Assembly: GCF_029323795.1 (NCBI RefSeq)
Contig: NZ_CP119758.1
Coordinates: 2,294,001 to 2,358,000, forward strand
Length of the DNA stretch: 64,000 nucleotides
DNA from: Zobellia alginiliquefaciens
GTDB lineage: Bacteria > Bacteroidota > Bacteroidia > Flavobacteriales > Flavobacteriaceae
Direction of reading: 5' to 3'
The notes beneath the pieces are model-generated. The model was given only the letters and a program-made list of their open reading frames with translations, was not told the origin of the DNA and did no database searches. Positions 61,940 through 64,000 of the stretch are shown here, in pieces (position 1 is the first letter of the stretch; each line of letters starts with the position of its first letter). Made by a program: the position numbers and the translations under genes.

Positions 61940-63751
61940 ATGGGTTTAGTGACCGCGAAAGAAGTGGCCAAAGCTACAAATCTCGATAAATACGGGGTTT
62001 TTGGCACCTTTTCTGCTTGGGTATTGCTTAGGGTCACGAAGATTTCTAATATGAACCGGCGTTACGATAAAATGAGCCATTTAGATGGCCCGGATTTTCT
62101 TGATGCTGTGTTGGAAGAGTATGAAATAGATTACGAAATACCCGAGGAAGATTTAAAGCGTTTGCCAAAAGAAGGGGCTTACATTACCGTAAGCAACCAC
62201 CCTTTAGGAGGTATGGACGGGATTGTTCTTTTAAAGTTAATGCTACGTCATAGGTCCGATTATAAGGTGATGGCCAATTTTCTTCTACAGCGCTTTAAGC
62301 CTCTGGCACAATATATATTTCCGGTAAACCCCTTTGAAGATCGTAAAGATGCCAAAAGCAGTATGGCGGGATTTAAAAATGCCATGCTTCATCTAAGAGG
62401 TGGCCATCCGGTAGGGATTTTTCCTGCAGGAGAAGTGTCTACAAAAAAGGAAGGAAAAATAGCGGTTGATAAACCATGGGAGGAAACAGCAATTAAACTT
62501 ATTCGCAAGGCAGAAGTGCCTGTAGTCCCTATTTATTTTCATGCTAAAAACAGCAAATTATTTTATCGATTGGCGAAAATTAGCGGTGTGTTTAGAACTG
62601 CAAAACTGCCATCTGAGGTCTATTCCCAAAGAAACAGACCTATAAAAATACGTATTGGTCAGCCTATTTCCGTGGCTACTCAAAAAGAACATAAAACGTT
62701 AGAAGAGTATACGGAGTTATTGCGTAGAAAAACATACATACTAGCCAATGCCTATGAAAAAGAGAGGTTAATAGATCAAATACCAACCTCTTTAAAACTG
62801 CCAAAACAACCGCGCAAGATTGTGCAGGCAGTTAAGGGTGATGTTATCGAGGCGGAAATAGAAAAACTTGTAGAAAGCGATAGGCGCTTGTTGCAAAGCA
62901 AGAATTATGAGGTGTTTCTGGCTCCGGCGAACGAAATACCGTTTACCTTACAGGAAATTGGCCGCCAACGTGAAATTACTTTTCGTGAAATCGGTGAAGG
63001 AACTAATAATTCCATAGATATAGATGAGTTTGATTCATACTATCATCATATGTTTTTATGGGACAATGAGGCAAAGGTAATTGCGGGTGCATACCGTATG
63101 GGTCTTGGGTCTGAAATTTTTGCCAAACATGGTATTGATGGGTTCTATCTTCAAGATCTATTTCGTTTTGAACCTGAGCTTTTTGGTATGATGAGCCAGT
63201 CCATTGAAATGGGAAGGGCCTACATAGTAAAGGAGTATCAACTTAAGCCAATGCCGCTATTCTTACTGTGGAAAGGTATTGTACATACCACCTTACGGCA
63301 TCCTGAACATAAATACTTGATCGGAGGCGTGAGCATCAGCAACCAGTTTTCTAACTTTTCTAAGTCTTTGATGATCGAATTTATGAAAAGTAACTATTGG
63401 GATCCTTATGTGGCGCAATATGTGCGACCTAAAAAGGAATTTAAAGTAAAGTTGAAGGATGCCGATAAAGAGTTTGTTTTTGACGAAACTCAAGCCGATT
63501 TGAACAAATTTGATAGGTTGATAGATGAAGTGGAACCAGGAAACCTTCGTTTGCCGGTTTTAATTAAAAAGTACATCAAGCAAAATGCAAAGGTGGTTGC
63601 TTTTAATGTTGACCCTTTGTTCAATAATGCTATAGATGGCTTAATGTATATAAAGATTGCCGATTTGCCCGAAAGCACGGTTAAACCTGTAATGGAAGAG
63701 TTTCAGGCAGAATTGGAACGTAAATTTATGGAGTCCCAACAAAATGTTTAG
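61940..63751 (+). CDS. Two-domain acyltransferase, OlsF-like ornithine-lipid synthase candidate
   Basis: The 603-residue protein has a PlsC-like acyltransferase in its first half, with the catalytic block SNHPLGGMDG (H87, D93) and the later GIFPAGEVS. The second half (about 290-600) is a GNAT-type acyltransferase of the OlsB/hemolysin kind (EVFLAPANEIPFTLQEIGRQREITFREIGEG...AGAYRMGLG...EMGRAYIVKEYQ). The same two-part design occurs in OlsF of Serratia and Flavobacterium johnsoniae, which makes ornithine lipids. Both membrane-lipid acylations could be done by this one protein. It follows lysC by 89 bases. Confidence 0.8.
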   Translation: MGLVTAKEVAKATNLDKYGVFGTFSAWVLLRVTKISNMNRRYDKMSHLDGPDFLDAVLEEYEIDYEIPEEDLKRLPKEGAYITVSNHPLGGMDGIVLLKLMLRHRSDYKVMANFLLQRFKPLAQYIFPVNPFEDRKDAKSSMAGFKNAMLHLRGGHPVGIFPAGEVSTKKEGKIAVDKPWEETAIKLIRKAEVPVVPIYFHAKNSKLFYRLAKISGVFRTAKLPSEVYSQRNRPIKIRIGQPISVATQKEHKTLEEYTELLRRKTYILANAYEKERLIDQIPTSLKLPKQPRKIVQAVKGDVIEAEIEKLVESDRRLLQSKNYEVFLAPANEIPFTLQEIGRQREITFREIGEGTNNSIDIDEFDSYYHHMFLWDNEAKVIAGAYRMGLGSEIFAKHGIDGFYLQDLFRFEPELFGMMSQSIEMGRAYIVKEYQLKPMPLFLLWKGIVHTTLRHPEHKYLIGGVSISNQFSNFSKSLMIEFMKSNYWDPYVAQYVRPKKEFKVKLKDADKEFVFDETQADLNKFDRLIDEVEPGNLRLPVLIKKYIKQNAKVVAFNVDPLFNNAIDGLMYIKIADLPESTVKPVMEEFQAELERKFMESQQNV

Positions 63752-63763
63752 AAGGGTTTCTAG

Positions 63764-64000
63764 TTAGTCTATACCTACTACTTTGCTTCTTCTTTCAAAC
63801 AATACATTGTCTTTCCAAACGCCATCTCTTTTGCCTATACGCTCCCGTTTTCCTATGCGTCTGAAGCCCATTTTTTCATGAAGTTTAATACTTCCTATAT
63901 TTTCAGGAAACACACCGGATTGTAAGGTCCATATTCCGTTTTCTTCACTCTGTGCAATTAAGGCTTGCATAAGTACGGAGCCAACGCCCTTTCCTCTGGC
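63764..64000 (-). CDS. GNAT family N-acetyltransferase (partial, 5' end outside window)
   Basis: The frame is open to the window edge. The visible 78 C-terminal residues include the acetyl-CoA loop ARGKGVGSVLMQALIAQ, the block GVFPENIGSIKLHEKMGFRRIGKRERIGKRDGVWKDNVLFERRS, and the end VVGID. The block matches the phosphinothricin acetyltransferase-type branch, whose real substrates are often methionine derivatives. It converges with the OlsF-like gene, 12 bases apart. Confidence 0.85.
   Translation of the reverse strand, partial: ARGKGVGSVLMQALIAQSEENGIWTLQSGVFPENIGSIKLHEKMGFRRIGKRERIGKRDGVWKDNVLFERRSKVVGID

Noticed and set aside
1-64000. CRISPR arrays, insertion sequences, tRNA or rRNA genes, and prophage
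   Set aside because: Reading both strands I found no regular repeat-spacer pattern, transposase gene, tRNA-like cloverleaf or phage gene. A covariance-model search was not possible.

Overview
The window is a contiguous stretch of chromosome from a member of the Flavobacteriaceae, probably marine and near Maribacter/Zobellia-type genomes (the genus is inference). The pointers are GldD/GldE gliding proteins, a SusC/SusD pair, a type IX secretion C-terminal domain, the Bacteroidetes promoter element TAnnTTTG upstream of many genes, scarce Shine-Dalgarno sites, several TTG/GTG starts, and low GC. I saw no rRNA, tRNA, CRISPR array, insertion sequence or prophage.

Layout. 1-9.4 kb is housekeeping: the tail of an unknown gene, bioB, a JmjC-like cupin, a small outer-membrane protein, recX, an RNase E/G gene, a 29-codon basic protein gene (possible ribosomal protein), an HU gene, mutY, ssb, gldE and gldD. 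9.7-28.7 kb is an accessory nutrient-uptake locus: a GntR-type regulator with a sugar-binding-like C-terminal half; an operon of susC, susD, two giant FG-GAP/ASPIC lipoproteins and a vanadium-haloperoxidase-fold lipoprotein; then a second operon of a GH36 alpha-galactosidase-like enzyme, a sugar O-acetyltransferase and a Na+/solute symporter. 28.7-36 kb holds a PAP2 phosphatase, an HDAC-fold deacetylase, a Lys/Cys-rich mini-protein, an HPP membrane protein, tex and metG. 36-45.5 kb holds a DUF1501/DUF1800 secretion pair, a YraN-type nuclease, an ACT-like protein, a TlpA-like thioredoxin and two secreted hydrolases (CocE/NonD, acetyl xylan esterase). 45.5-58 kb is rich in DNA repair: mfd, a flavin disulfide oxidoreductase, a TspO-like protein, and the four-gene ligase-associated DNA-damage-response set (PdeM, DEXH helicase, ATP-dependent ligase, exonuclease). 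58-64 kb holds a TerB protein, fbp, two small acetyltransferase-type genes, lysC, a two-domain acyltransferase resembling the ornithine-lipid synthase OlsF, and a truncated GNAT gene at the edge.

How the genes work together. The strongest non-obvious signal is that the susC operon and the GH36 operon, about 13.7 kb apart, carry nearly the same promoter-operator module: TAnnTTTG followed, in identical register, by two TAGCATAG-type direct repeats spaced one helical turn apart. This suggests that the adjacent GntR regulator controls both operons as one regulon. The outer-membrane part (SusC/D, FG-GAP lipoproteins, haloperoxidase-fold lipoprotein) would bind and possibly chemically process a ligand; the inner part (symporter, GH36, acetyltransferase) would import and cleave a galactoside-like sugar. 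The haloperoxidase-fold protein keeps the full set of vanadate-ligand residues, which makes this locus the best candidate for an undescribed system.
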